The position numbers and the translations under genes were made by a program. This document shows positions 1 to 12,200 of a DNA stretch of 64,000 bases, piece by piece. The stretch comes from Cladobotryum mycophilum (taxonomy: Eukaryota > Ascomycota > Sordariomycetes > Hypocreales > Hypocreaceae): positions 1,116,001 through 1,180,000 of the forward strand of contig JAVFKD010000004.1 in the NCBI GenBank assembly GCA_036429605.1, written 5' to 3'. How positions within the stretch are numbered: the first letter of the stretch is position 1; the number at the start of each line of letters is the position of its first letter. The notes under the pieces are model-generated. The model was not told the origin of the DNA and ran no database searches. It worked only from the letters and a program-made list of their open reading frames with translations.

Positions 1-770
1 CTGCACCTGGAGGTATGTTTGTTTACAGCCTACACAAGACAGAATAGCCAAACTAACACAAGCATCTAGATCAACCACAATATCACACATCTTCCCCTCC
101 CCCTAACTTTCAGCCTCATGCACCTCCAGGGCAACCACAGCAGGCTCCATTTTACGGCGCTGGGTCAGAAATTCCACCACACGCTGGCGCTGGTCAACCC
201 CCAGCTGGCCAGCCATACCCCCCGAGAGACAACACTCCCATAGTACCGGCAAACGGCAAGCAGCCGGCTCCCCTCAACACATCCTCACCTCCACCACAGA
301 ACTACACCCCCTATTCGCAACAGCCGGCTCAGAACCCGAACAATCCCTACTCACAACCTTCAGGGCAGCGTCCAACGAGCACCTATGGCGCTCAAGAGCT
401 AGCAACGTCTGTCTATGACTCCCCTATTGCTCCGAACAACCCCACTTCCGCAGCTACATACAATAGCTCAGTCTACTCCCAGGATGATCTTCCCAACAAT
501 CAACCAAATGCCCCTCCACCAGCTCAATACACTCAACAGACTCCATACCAGAGTTATCAAGCCCCCGGAGAACCCCATGCTCCCGCTCCCACACCACTGC
601 ACCCTGGGGGACCTGCTTATGATGCTCGTCAGAGATTACCTAGCCAGGCACCCGGAGGCGGCGACCAGCAGTATAAGCCATACGTGCCCCCCGGAGAGGC
701 TCCAAGTGCCCCTAGTGCCCCTAGCGCACCGGCACCGAGTGATTATTACCGCCAACCAGGTGTTTACTAG
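1..770 (+). CDS. 3' end of a Pro/Gln/Tyr-rich protein, probably Hse1 (ESCRT-0, STAM homologue)
   Basis: Partial gene entering from the left edge. A short exon (1-12) is followed by an intron (13-113, GTATGT donor, TTTCAG acceptor). The final exon (114-770) is in phase 0 and ends at TAG 768-770. The visible roughly 218 residues are low complexity, rich in P, Q, Y, S and G, and include the segment TYGAQELATSVYDSPIAP, which I associate from memory with the C-terminal tail of fungal Hse1. Hse1 pairs with Vps27 in ESCRT-0, which sorts ubiquitinated cargo at endosomes. The diagnostic VHS, UIM and SH3 domains lie outside the window, so the name is provisional; any Pro/Gln-rich scaffold protein could look like this. 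It converges on the SNF2 gene. Confidence 0.5.
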
Positions 771-1372
771 ATGAGAGGAATAGGGGGGAAGGGGAAATGA
801 AATAGAGTTTGTAATCGTCTCAAGTGTTATACATTTGCCGCAGGCAGTTGGACTAAAAAAGCAGCGGCGGGGTTTTCCAGGAGGGGTTTTATGGCGAGAG
901 CTGAATGTCATGTTTATGAGGGTTAATTATTCAATGACTTGCTTGCTTGCTTGTTTTTGCGTTGCGTTTTGTTTTGTTTTTCTTGTAATATACCAGCAAC
1001 GAACGGCCGCATGGTTTTCCCTTCCACCTCCCTTCTTTCTGTTTTACTTTTTTGTCGTTGAGGGGTCAGATAGTTTGAAAAGAGGGGGGACATAGCTTTC
1101 AAAAACACAAACATGACAGAAAAGGTTAACCTAAAATTCTATGCTTTTGTGATTTCCCAAGATGCTATATCAACGTGACTTTTTTTCCATCTTCTCAAAT
1201 GTCTATACATAAATCATTACAAAAAAAGCTCTTATGGCGAAAAAGCAAGTCCCTTCAACGCCAATGATGGGTCCCCTCAGGGGCCTTTCCAACCCCCTCC
1301 CTCCCCCTTCCCTTTCGCTATGTCTTCAAAAACAATTTTTTTCTTTTCTTCATGCCATGCCCGCTGGTTCTC
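771..1372. other. intergenic, two convergent 3' ends
   Basis: About 600 bp between the stop codons of two convergent genes. It holds T-rich and pyrimidine-rich stretches and no coding region I can support. It probably contains the 3' UTRs of both genes. Confidence 0.6.
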
Positions 1373-4300
1373 TCACCATCTCCTGCCATACACGTTATTC
1401 TCCTGCCTCAGAACCTTATTCTTCTTCATCAGCGCCGCCGTATCCCTCGCCTTCTGCCTGTCCTCGTCATAATCCCCCAACGACTCCTCCCCTTCCCTGA
1501 ACTGGTTATGAATCGGCTTGAAGAGGTCGATGATCTCGTTGATGCCGAGCTTCAGGGCGCCCTTCTTGGCGCTACCTTCGATGGTCTGCTCTGCCAGCTG
1601 GCGCTTCTTCTCTTGTAGCTCGAGAATACCTTCTTCGACCGTCTTCTTGACGGTGAGCTTGTAGACGACTACGTCGACGGTTTGGGTCAGACGGTGGACA
1701 CGGTCAATAGCCTGCTCTTCCACAAACTATTACGGAGCGAAATATCAGCATACGATTTTTTAAAAAAGAAGAGAATAGTCAACATAAATAAGGGGATTAC
1801 TCACCGGATTCCAAAACGGCTCAATGATAATAACTCTCGTCGCCGCCGTCAAGTTCAAACCCAAACTACCGCACTTCAAACTGCACAACAACACCCTCGT
1901 AGATTTATCCTCTCGAAGGCGCCGCAAGCTCTCCTCGCGCTCGTCGTTCTTCATGCTGCCGTCGTAGCGCGTGAACTTGAACTTTCCCTTGCGCAGGAAC
2001 GGCTCCACGAGGTCCAACATGGACGTGAACTGTGAGAAGACGATGAATTTGTGCTCGTGAGCCTCGGCTTTGAGAATCTTTGTGAGCTCTCGGATCTTGG
2101 CTGAGGCGAGGATTTCGGGGCCGCTGGATGGACCTTCATCAGATGAGGAGATGTCCGAGTCATCATCGCTACCTGATTCATCATCCGATGAGCCTGAGCT
2201 AGAATCAGAACCAGAACCAGAATCCCCCTCAGAGTCGTCTCCTGAAATAGTCGCCCGCGAAGCACCCTTTCGCTTGCCATTGAGGGTTTGAGTAGCCATC
2301 TTCTTCGTAATCGCAGAGACTGACAAGAGAGAATCGTCATCTGAAGTCTCATCCGCGGACTTGTACCCAACTTCTTGTCTTGCGACATCGTCGTTAACTA
2401 CGAAGCTACTGAGATTGCTTTGATCCTCGGCATCTTCTTCTTCCGAGTCGTCCGAGTCTTCTGGGCCAATCGAGTCTCCACCCCCTTCTGCATTCTCATC
2501 CTCTGAACCGCCAGCTTTGCCGAGATGAAGCTGTCCACGCTCACCATCGGGCACGAGCCAGCTACCTTCAGCTTCTTCCTCCTCATCATCGCTATCAATA
2601 ATGGCGTTTCGGTTTCGAGGTCGACGGACGCCTTGCGAAGGTGCTTCTACTTTTGTGCCCTCTTCATCCTCGTCGTCACTGTCAAGGACCGCATTTCGAT
2701 TTCGTGGTCGGTGTATATTTTTGGTCGGCTTATCCCCCTCCTCTTCTTCGTCATCTTCCTCTTCTTCAACTCTACTCGCATCTCCCCTTCTATGCTTGGA
2801 TTTCTTTTCTTTCTTAGGTTTCTTCTCCTTTTTAGACTTCTTCTTTTGTGGCTTCTCGTTGCCGTTGAAATAGGCCAGATCTTCCGCACACTCCGCGCAG
2901 TGTTCTTGACCGTTTTTGCTATCCTCTTTTGCTACTGGACGGCCGCATATGCTGCAGCTCTTGGTACTGATGCCCATTCCGGAAAACAAATCAGCCATGG
3001 CATCGATATCTGCATCCTGCGATTTCTGACTTGAGCCGGTTGATAAAGCGTCCTTGTCTTCCCCTAGTTTGCCCTCCAATAGCTTCGGATGATTGCAGGC
3101 CTGCCGCAAGCGAAGCAATAGGGTGAAAGCGTTTGCGTAGTTCATCTTGTTGCGCATCATGTGTGACATGCTCTTGTCCGCCCTAGCCTCTAGTCCCTGG
3201 TAGAATTTCCTCTCAACAGGAGTAAGCTCGGCTGCTACCGTGACTATTTTGCGGTTTGTGTGTCTAAACCCGGTCACAGACTTCTCGCCCTCTACGGTTG
3301 GCTTTCCGCCTGGGTTAAGCGCGCCATCTACTTTGAGGATTTCCTTTGTCCGTCTCTTCATAAAACATCTGAGAAGGGTATGAAGACGGTGGATGGCGAT
3401 ATGTCCCTTGCCACCCTTCATCGGCTTTTCGATTTGTTCCTTCCACTCTCGTATGTCATCGTAGGGCTTGATGCGCAAAAACTTGACTAGAGATTGTAGC
3501 TCATCAAGGTTGTTTTGCATCGGCGTTCCCGATAAACACCATCGGTACTCTGAGCGTAGCGCACAGCAAGCCTTTGTCGCTTTGGCATTGCGATTCTTGA
3601 TTGTATGCGCCTCATCCAAAACGACTCGCCACCAATGAAGTCCAAAGCAGCCTGCCTTGACGCCCCTCTCGTCCTCTGAGGAGTGTCCGTGCTCAGAAAC
3701 TAGAATCTGGTATGTGGTGATGACAACATCATACATCTTGAGATCCTCAAAGCGTTTTGTCCTCTGTGGACCGTGATGAACCAATACTTTGAGCCCATGT
3801 GTCTTGATTACCCTGTCCCTAATCTCGCCCTCCCACTGTCGGATCAGGGCCAGAGGAGCGACGACAAGGGTTGTTTTTTGGACGCCCTCGAAGTGCTTTT
3901 TCCAACCCTCATCCTCTTTCTTGGGCTTTTGGTTGATCAAGATTAATGATATTGTCTGCAAAGTTTTCCCCAAACCCATATCGTCGGCGAGAAGCCCGCC
4001 CTTGGGTACCTTGCCGCGTTTCACGGGGCCAAGTTCACGGCCGCGCATCCAATTGACACCTTCTACCTGATGGGGCAGCAGTTGCACCTTGAGACCATCC
4101 ACCACACCATCTTTTGATATTATTTTAGGGTCCTTGATTTCTGTTGCACCTTCCGGTTTCTTCTCATCCACGGAGGGCTCTCCCTTTGCGCCGTCGTCCA
4201 CTCCGTCAATACCCTCTTCGTCGTCGCCATCCATTCCGCCTTCTAGTAGGGCTTTGAGGTCTTCGCTCGCCTTGGCAGGGTCCGTGTAAAATGTTTCGTT

Positions 4301-5008
4301 GTTATGGCGGGCGGGTTGTCTCACGGGACCATTGGAATCGAACATGGGCAAAGGAGGGGCTCTGCGGTCCTGATATGCCGGTGCCTTTGGGCCCGAGACC
4401 TTGTTATCGAGGTGATGCTCCGGCCGAGTCCTTTGACGAATGAAGATGTCGGCTTTCTGCTTACGAGATGACATCATCCTGGTCGGATGGCCAAGGGTCG
4501 ACTGGTTGGATACGGAGGTGACTGAATCGTTTGTTGCATCTTGGACGTTGGTCTTGAGAGACGACCATCCGCTGATCAAGGCACTGATATCGGTATCACT
4601 CTCTGGTGATTTTTCCCGCCCGAGGGTCTCATCGCTTTGCCTTGCAGATTGCAGAGGCGCCTTTGGGGGTGCTCGTTCTTTAACCATGGTGATGATGGAT
4701 GATGATGAAGAAGGAGAAGAAGCGGAAAGGTTAGTGGGGTTCTTTGAACAGAGGGAGATATTTGGATTGGGCCTTTGTTTGGCTTGGTGGGGTGACTTGG
4801 CAAGCAAAGGCTCTTCAGACGAGAGAAGATTATTCCTGGGCTTAAATGCGAAACTGGCTCCAGGCTTCTTCTGAGTCTTCAGTCGTGAGTCATGGATATC
4901 CATGAAGTCGGGCAGATCTAAATATTTCCTTCGCCCCCCTTTGTTCATCTTCACATTCCCTTGCTGTTGGTAAACTCGTGTGTGTACAAAACAGGGCATG
5001 ACGTCCAT
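1373..5008 (-). CDS. SNF2-family DNA-dependent ATPase/helicase with long acidic insert
   Basis: Two exons: 5008 to 1805 and 1726 to 1373. The intron (1727-1804, 78 nt, GTGAGT donor, AATAG acceptor) restores the motif WNP-FVEEQAIDRVHR. The product is about 1,185 aa from the first ATG; a second ATG at 4948 (MNKGG) gives about 1,165 aa and is equally plausible. Residues 1-300 are polar and probably disordered. SNF2_N has GLGKT (345-349) and DEAH (about 465). Next come a small CxxC...CxxC patch (CSICG, HCAEC) and a roughly 300-residue Lys/Asp/Glu/Ser-rich insert. The helicase C domain follows, with VFSQFTSMLDLVEPFL, YDGSM and a final HRLTQT motif. It resembles Rad5/Rad16/Uls1-type Swi2/Snf2 enzymes that move on chromatin in repair or transcription, but no full RING finger is visible. 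It is a nuclear protein by family; the exact subfamily is not determined. Confidence 0.9.
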
Positions 5009-5450
5009 AACAATTGCCCCGGCAACTGCACGGTGGCGCTAACGACTCCCACCAGGCACAGCACAACAATGCACTTTTGTGAGCATGTTTGTGCACAGTA
5101 TACACAGTGCTCTTAGTAGCCATACCGCACTGGTCACTTGCGCAAATGTAGCGACAACTTCAAACAGTTCACCTCATACCGAGGCCCAAGTAGACGAGAA
5201 CAAGATTATCAAGCCAAACATAGATATTGTTGAATTTTTTCCCCAGTTTCCTCCATCGCATATGAAGCTACTCTAAGAATATTTGTTGACAGCAACTATC
5301 CGGCAGCATTAACACATACACTTTCAACCATATTATTCTCTACCGATTTACCCTATCCATCTCCTTCTCGATCTTGCTGGTGTCAAGATGCTATTATCCT
5401 CCGGATTCTTGTATTCCAATATGCTTTGTTTTTGCAGAAACAGCCATAGT
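5009..5450. other. intergenic
   Basis: Upstream region of the SNF2 gene and downstream region of the next minus-strand gene. No further coding signal was recognised. Confidence 0.5.
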
Positions 5451-6178
5451 CTAAAGAGCCAACTTGCCCACTTGGTTCAAGACGTTGAACTGAAAGCCAC
5501 TGTCGTTGCGAGAGACGTTGATCACGAAACACTCGGTATAGTTCATACCTAAAGTCGAGTTGTTTGGCTATAGATATCATTATCAGCTATATTCTATGCA
5601 TGAGGGTGAATCTGAAACATACTGTGAGAATTCCTGTAGCCAGAATGATGAGGATAGTGTCTCGAAGCTGAGCAGAGAAGGAAGACCTTTCGAAGTTCCC
5701 CTCTTGACGTAGACTCTAGATGTAATATTAATATCGTAGATCTGCCAGTGAACCAACTGGGCGAAACCAAGGTAGATACATACCCCAATCTTTCCTAGGA
5801 TATCTTCGCCACCAGTGAAAGTTTCCTTTTCCCACGAAAATGTGGATGAGTCATCCTGAGGGAGGTTAGACTAGTAAATATTCAATTGCCTGGGCATATA
5901 ACCTACGTATCTTGCGCGGAGACCAACAATCGCCGTAGCCTGGGTTCCTGGGTTGGTCGACACTGAATCTCGGAGATCTACGTAATACTTGTCGAGGAAT
6001 TCCTCTGTTCAAAGGAAGGCAAGGTTTCGACATTAGACAAGATGATATCGATGAGAAGAGTTCGATTTGTACATACGACTGAGTGCGTTGATTTGTTCCT
6101 GACCTATCGCAGGTGCGTGATTAGTATTCCTCCGGCGCATTTACGGGGAAAGATATCCTGGGCTTCCTTACTAGCCAT
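5451..6178 (-). CDS. NTF2-like small protein, six exons
   Basis: I assembled this gene by hand from splice signals. Exons on the minus strand are 6178-6172, 6103-6077, 6004-5907, 5855-5784, 5715-5623 and 5567-5451; introns are 68, 72, 51, 68 and 55 nt, all GT-AG. The exons sum to 414 nt, keep one open frame and give 137 aa. Only 7 nt of coding sequence precede the first intron. The product runs MASQEQINALSQEFLDKYY, then an STFSWEKETFTGGEDILGKI segment, and ends with MNYTECFVINV and a GFQFNVLNQVGKL tail. This follows the order of NTF2: helix FxxxYY, 'LYRxxSxLxFExxxxxGxxxIxxKL', central strands and 'MNYSQxFxLxP' strand. NTF2 folds act in Ran import, mRNA export (Mtr2/p15) or as enzymes. The usual NTF2 C-terminus is not conserved, so the role is open. 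Confidence 0.8.
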
Positions 6179-6908
6179 ATTGACTGATTTTTCTGGGGAG
6201 AAAACAAATTGCCAATGAGTACGGATGGCTATTGAGGCAAAGAACAGCGCAATTTTGCCAGATCAGGTCGTCGCAAGAATGTGCCCAAAAGAACGGACGG
6301 AAAACGCGAGGTCGTAAGGAGGGGTGGTGGGGTTAGAATGTCGGCATGCTTTAATGCATATTTTGCATTGTTTATCTTTTAAATGCATAGAGTATTGACT
6401 TACTGAGCTAAATGAGCAAATTCTTAGTTTAGAGGGTCTTTCATCATCGGATATGCATTTATCGAATCTTTGAGTATATCTTGTGGGCTTGAAATTTTCT
6501 TCAACTCTTTCAAACCTCAACAATTCTTCTCCGATCCAAAGAAAAAAGATTGAGAAGTGTGTCTTATACTCGCTTCTGCAGACTCTGTTTTGCAATCTCT
6601 TTCACTGAGAAAATCTCAAGTCATACTTGAAATCAATTGACGCATATGTGGTGTCGAAGCTGATCTGTCTTCACACTCTCCTCGCAGGTATGTATGCAAC
6701 GTCAAGATGCTTTCTTTCCTTATCTCTCTTCTTCATGATGAACCTTCTTCTTAAGAACGGCCAACCGAATCTCTATGTGGACGTTTTCAATTATCAAGCT
6801 CAACAGTCTGACTTGTCATAACACTATTACAAAAAATATTATCACTCCAAAATGGGAATGCTCGTTGCTAACATTGGCATCGAATAGGTCGAAATCCTCT
6901 CCTCCTTG
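6179..6908. other. intergenic
   Basis: About 730 bp between the 5' end of the NTF2-like gene and the 3' end of the beta-lactamase-fold gene. I found no coding region with a recognisable family. Confidence 0.5.
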
Positions 6909-8680
6909 CTACTCTCTAACCCTCTCGAACATGATCTTCCCTTCCATCTCAACCTCCAGTCCGGATACCATCCCGTCAACCCCGACTCTGAACTTGGCAG
7001 CGAGGATTTGATCCAAATACCCACCTCCATCCGCCGTCATCAAGTAGAGGATCCAGTATTGATCTGAAACATGTTCAAACTTCATGGAGTATTTGAAGGT
7101 TGATTCGGGTCGGTAGGCCACGAGAATATTTTCGCCAGCCCTGTCAGGGTCAGGGTGGGGTTGAACTCGTAGTGTGATTTTTCCGTATCCTGCATCGTAA
7201 TATGTTCCCGCCAACTCTTCCATGGTGAGCTTGGACGGCAACGGAGGGTCTGGGCTGTTGGGGTAAAGCTCATCAACAGCATTCTTGAAGTTCTGATTCT
7301 GTCTGTCGAAACCGGTCTTCCATCTAGCGTCGCTCAGGTTAGTACGTACTTATTAGACATTCGGCCATGGAGAACAACGTACTGAGCACTGTGATCAAAG
7401 CGATCAGCTTGCGGAATGTTAAGCTTATCATCAATCAGTTTCCAGCTAATCACCTCCTCCATGGCGTTTGATGACAAGGCGGTGTTGGCAAATGCGACGA
7501 TGCCAAATTTGCGCTCTGGGAGCCAGTACACCTGGGCACCGTAGGCGTGCATTCCGCCAGCGTGCATATAGACAACCTGACCCTGGTGCAAGGTCCTTGT
7601 CCAGCCCAGCGCATACAGTGTGATATCAACACCGCTGCCAACCTGATTGCTATATATCATTCTCGGTGTCCGAATATCGGCATGCACTGCTGCGGAAAGC
7701 GGCTCTGATTGATTGAGCAGACACTTCACCCACTTGGCATAGTCCAAAACGTTGGATATGACACCTCCAGCTCCGCTGATCTCGGTCACTGTTATGAACG
7801 AAGCTTCATGGAATTTTTCGTCCCTGTGATCCCAATAGTATCCCGAAGCTAAATGGTTTGGGGCATTCTTTGCTTCGTGCAGGTCAAAATAAGTAGAATT
7901 CATACCCAAGGGGCCCCAGAGCAATTGTTTAAATGAGTCGCCCAGCCACTTGCCTGTCACTGTCTCAATAACATGAGAAAGCACAACGAACATGGTGTTG
8001 CAGTAGATGAACCTGACTCGGGGCTCAGTGGTTGATGGGAGGTTCCGCAGATTGCGAACAACATCTTTTGGTGTTACTGTCTTTCCATTAATGGCACGAC
8101 GCAGAGACATATCATGGCTAGTCATTCCAGTGCGATGACTGACGGCGTCTTCGAGGGTGAGGTGATTCGTTGCCCACTCATTTCGGAGAACGAAGTCGTC
8201 CCTGATGATGGATGATATGGGTGTTGACCAGCCCTTTGACAGAGCGGTGAAGTTCTTGGAATCTATGAGAGTAGACAAGACTGCCGCTGTTTGTGATTTT
8301 GTCGTTGAGGCGCCATACCATAGAGTCTCTGGCGTGGCTGGTATGTCTGGCAGTGTTGCAAATCCGTAGCCCTGGTTCGGTAAACGTGAGCAATTGTGAC
8401 ACAGAGAAAACGATGAATAGGAGCCGTGATGCATATCTCTTACCTCGGCATATACCTGATCGCCGTCGATCACGGCAATGGAAACTCCAGGGACCTTCCA
8501 TTGGTCCAACTGTTGGTGGACAAACGTCGCAAACTCTTTTGTAAATGGATCCGGGCCCGGTAAGGGACTGTCACCGATGATGGGCTTCTGTGGTCCATGA
8601 GCTGTAGCGTTCACACTCGTCAACAGCCCCAAGCTCAGGGCCATGAGGAGTGTGAGATGCCGTGCCGTCGTCATCGTCAT
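6909..8680 (-). CDS. secreted beta-lactamase-fold serine hydrolase (class C / LACTB / EstB type)
   Basis: Three exons: 8680-8444, 8371-7383 and 7323-6909. Introns are 72 nt (8372-8443, GTAAGA...CCAG, lacking stops so the ORF reads through it) and 59 nt (7324-7382, GTACGT...CTAG). The product is about 546 aa. Residues 1 to about 27 look like a signal peptide. The penicillin-binding-protein/beta-lactamase signature is complete: S101-T-T-K104 (nucleophile and Lys in GASTTK), Y202-C-N204, and a C-terminal H-A-G-G. A final region of about 130 aa after the catalytic domain resembles the lipocalin-like tail of many fungal members. Such enzymes hydrolyse esters, amides or polyketide esters outside the cell; the substrate cannot be read from sequence. 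Splicing out intron 1 joins VYAE to GYGFATLPD, which is the family consensus. Confidence 0.9.
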
Positions 8681-9236
8681 AGCGGTCTAGGGTCTCCTAG
8701 GCTGGCTTGATGATGATAGTGGTGATGCTCTATGATGGATGATAACGACAACACAAACCTGAGCGATCTGTGTTCTCTTTAAATGCCCCGTCTAGGGGAG
8801 AGTGTATTAAAAAAAATCACAGAAAATGACAACAAGGAGACTCAAAGAGATTCAATAATCATAATGTCTCAGGGACCTTAGACATCTATCTAGTAGTAGT
8901 TTGTTGGTGGGGCAAAAAATCCTCGTGAGGACTAAACGAACGGATAAATATCCGGAGTAGATGCTAAGCCCTTTGTAGAATCTGAGAGATCCGAAGCAAA
9001 TGCGAGAATGTCGCATCGCACCATAATAAAAATTGCCCTCTTGACGTATAATAAATATCATCATGCAGACACAAAAGGAACTTGTACGCAGCTGCGCGTT
9101 GCAATGGGCAATGGCTGGATATACAGCCCGTGAGTTAGAATGGATCAGAAGGAATCGGCAGAGAGTTAACTCGGTATTTAATTGTTCCGTGGAGTCTTGT
9201 CTATCTATAGAGTAACATCCACATCATTTCGGAAAC
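8681..9236. other. intergenic with probable core promoter of the hydrolase
   Basis: Upstream of the hydrolase. On the minus strand a TTTAAA box lies about 95 nt upstream of the ATG, and purine-rich sequence follows. Nothing else was recognised. Confidence 0.4.
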
Positions 9237-12200
9237 TTAGATACCGGGAATGTGTTCACTTGGGAAATGAAAGAAAACGACCCTGCCTGACTTACAACCA
9301 ATTACTACTGTCGAGTCCATCACAGCTGAGCAGTTAGGCAAATACTCCACTGGTAACTTGAGGATTTTGATTCCAGACCAGGTGATCCAACGCTGGTCTT
9401 CAATGCGGCCAAAATAGCCCGCGGGCGTACTGAGGCCATATCCAACCTCAGAAGGGATCTCGGCGAGGCTGGAATCAGTAAGATGATTGCTATCCATCTC
9501 GATAGATCGACGCTCTGCGATTATTCTAAGTTTGTCGGCTCCGAATTCTAGGTGGGAGAGCAAAGCCTCTTCACCAGTGATTGGGACTGCCATACCAATC
9601 TCCCGCGTCACTTCTCCTGTCTCCGTGCGCCAGATTCGCAACGCACAAGTCTCGGATGATAGAATTGACACGAGGAGCGACCCATCGGGTGAAAAGGCGA
9701 GCAAATTAGTCCAGTACAACATATATTCCCTCCGATCCTTTTCAAGCATGTGCAAGCACTCGCCCGACTCAACGTTCCAGATGCGGATCGTTCTATTTCC
9801 TGCCGCAGTCGCAAGAAGTGCTGAATCATGGGAGAAGATTCCTCTCCTAACCACACCACCACCATGGTCTAGCAATTCCTTAATGCATGCCCCAGTCTTG
9901 ACGTCCCACACCAGCGCTATGTCGGTTGCACAGGAGACAATAAGAACAGAATTTGGCGAAAAGGCCACATAATTAACTCTGCTCCTGTGACCCTCGAGTG
10001 TTGAAATGCGGTTGCCTGTACTGACATGCCAAACCTCAACAGCGTGTCCCCCTATTGCAGCAATGAATTCTGAGTCGGGAGAAAATGCGATGGACGTAAT
10101 TCGGGCATCGCACTTGCATTCCTGCACGCACTCACCTGTGCCCGGTCGCCAGATATGGAGTGAGCTTTTCGCCAGTTTATCATCAAGGCCATTATGGGTC
10201 GCTGACACCAGAAGAGATGAGTCAGGAGCAAAGACGAGACGCATACCAGTATCGACGCTATCACCATGGCTCAACTTCTGGATGCACTCGCCGGTAGAGG
10301 CGCACCAGGTATGTACTACGTTATCGTTCAGTGCCATCGACGCGACGAGTTTTGCATTGGGCGAAGACACAATACAACAAACATAGCCAGCATGAGCTTC
10401 GCTTCCCCGTATATCCACGTGTTGCTGGCTCTCGGTATTTTGTTCATGGTCAACATTCCAGATGCGAACCGTGCAATCATTCGCGGCGGATGCAATGCTT
10501 GTCGAATCATGCGAAAATGCAACCCAACTGATGAAGTCATTGTGGCCTTTGAACTCTTTGAGGTAACGTCCTGTGGTAGTGCTCCAGATCCTTATAGCTG
10601 CATCAGCTGAGATAGAAGCAATAAGTTGTGAATTTGGTGAAACCGTCGCGAAGTGGAGGCCCGCAACACGGTCCTTGATCTCGTGGAGACACTCTCCTGA
10701 GTCAACTCGCCAAACTCGAACCACAGCGTCGTCTGAACAAGATACCAAAATCTTTGAGTCGTGCGAAAATGATGCGGACTTGACCGCACCACTATGAGCT
10801 AGGGCATGCATACAGGTACCGGCCCCGAGGTTCCAGATCCGGGCGCTCCGATCCATTGATGCCGATACTGCTAGCTTCGAGTCGTGTGAGAAGGTCACAA
10901 ACAAAATCTCTTTCGTGTGTTCCGTGAACTTGTGAATGATTTCACCAGTCCTGAAGTTTGTGATGCAGACCGTTGCATCTTTCCCCCCGACACCATGACC
11001 GTTGAGTCGTGCGAAAAGGCCAGAGACATGACCGGTTCTTCATGGGACGAGAAGAAATGTAAAGGTTCACCCGTATTAACTTGCCAAATGCACGCTCTAC
11101 CCTTGGAGATGCCGTATGCTGCCAGTTCAAGATCGTTTGAGATGGCCATGGATCTCGGAATAGCAGTGTGTTCGCTGTAAGATACGTTTGCATCCCGCAA
11201 ATACTCGCCAGTGTCCACAAGCCAAAATTGAGCTCTAATTCCGCTAGAGATCGCTGCTAGTCGCGTTGAGTCGCGGGAGAAAGCTACTACACTCACCGGA
11301 GAACGATTGGTATCAAAGGTCTCGACTAGGGACTGGTTCCGCGTTTGTTGAACCTTTGACAAAAGAGACAACCAAGGAGGAATGTATTTTTCAAAAGCGA
11401 CACGAACTTTACTCTCTGTCGGCGTGAAAACAAGCGCTGCAGAGTATATCTGAAGAGGCCAGGACTCGATGGCCGAGGCGTTGGTACCTGTTGCAAAGCG
11501 CCTTGCGTCACTTAGAAATGCGGATAGTTCTGAATCAGGTTGAGCCTGCATCGAACATGATTAGTGAGGCTACGAGGGATATGATGCATAACAACCTACA
11601 CGTGAAAGTGACTGCAAATCTCGGATCATGGCAATGCCATCCGGGGCCCTTCCCATCAGACTTAACGCCTCTAACCAATGTAGAAAATGCTCCAATAAGA
11701 CTTGATACACCAAATCCTGATGCATAATAAAGACCCCCGCTTCCTTTAGGTGGCTCACCCAGTATAGACAGGCATACTGAAGCTCGGGGGTAGAGCAGCC
11801 TCCATCTTCGCGCGATCAACGACCGAACGGGAGGCATCCGGTGCTTGGAGATCACACATGTTCGACTTGAGAGTCCTAAGCAAGCGCATGCAATTCTCAA
11901 ACATTTGGGCGTGTGTCTGTTTCTCGTCTATCCAAAGGGGGTTCGTGTCGCGCTTATTTGGGTCGAGCAGGAAGTCGCGGAACGAAAGATGCAGGAGTCT
12001 CACAGGTCTCACCGCCGATGCCGGGACGCGCAGGACAGAATGCAACATATCCAGCTGGACATCGATGTCGGATTGGTCGATTTGGAGAATCGTCGACAGA
12101 GCGGCGGCCGAGAGAGGGTTGAACAGAATGACAATGGACCCGACAATGCGCCGAAACTGTGCAATGAGCTCGTTCTTCTCCTGCGTCGAGAGACCGGCGA

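Noticed and set aside
2525..3034. 169-codon plus-strand frame rich in Phe, Leu and Ser
   Set aside because: Antisense shadow of the Lys/Asp/Glu-rich insert of the SNF2 gene; resembles a membrane protein only for that reason.
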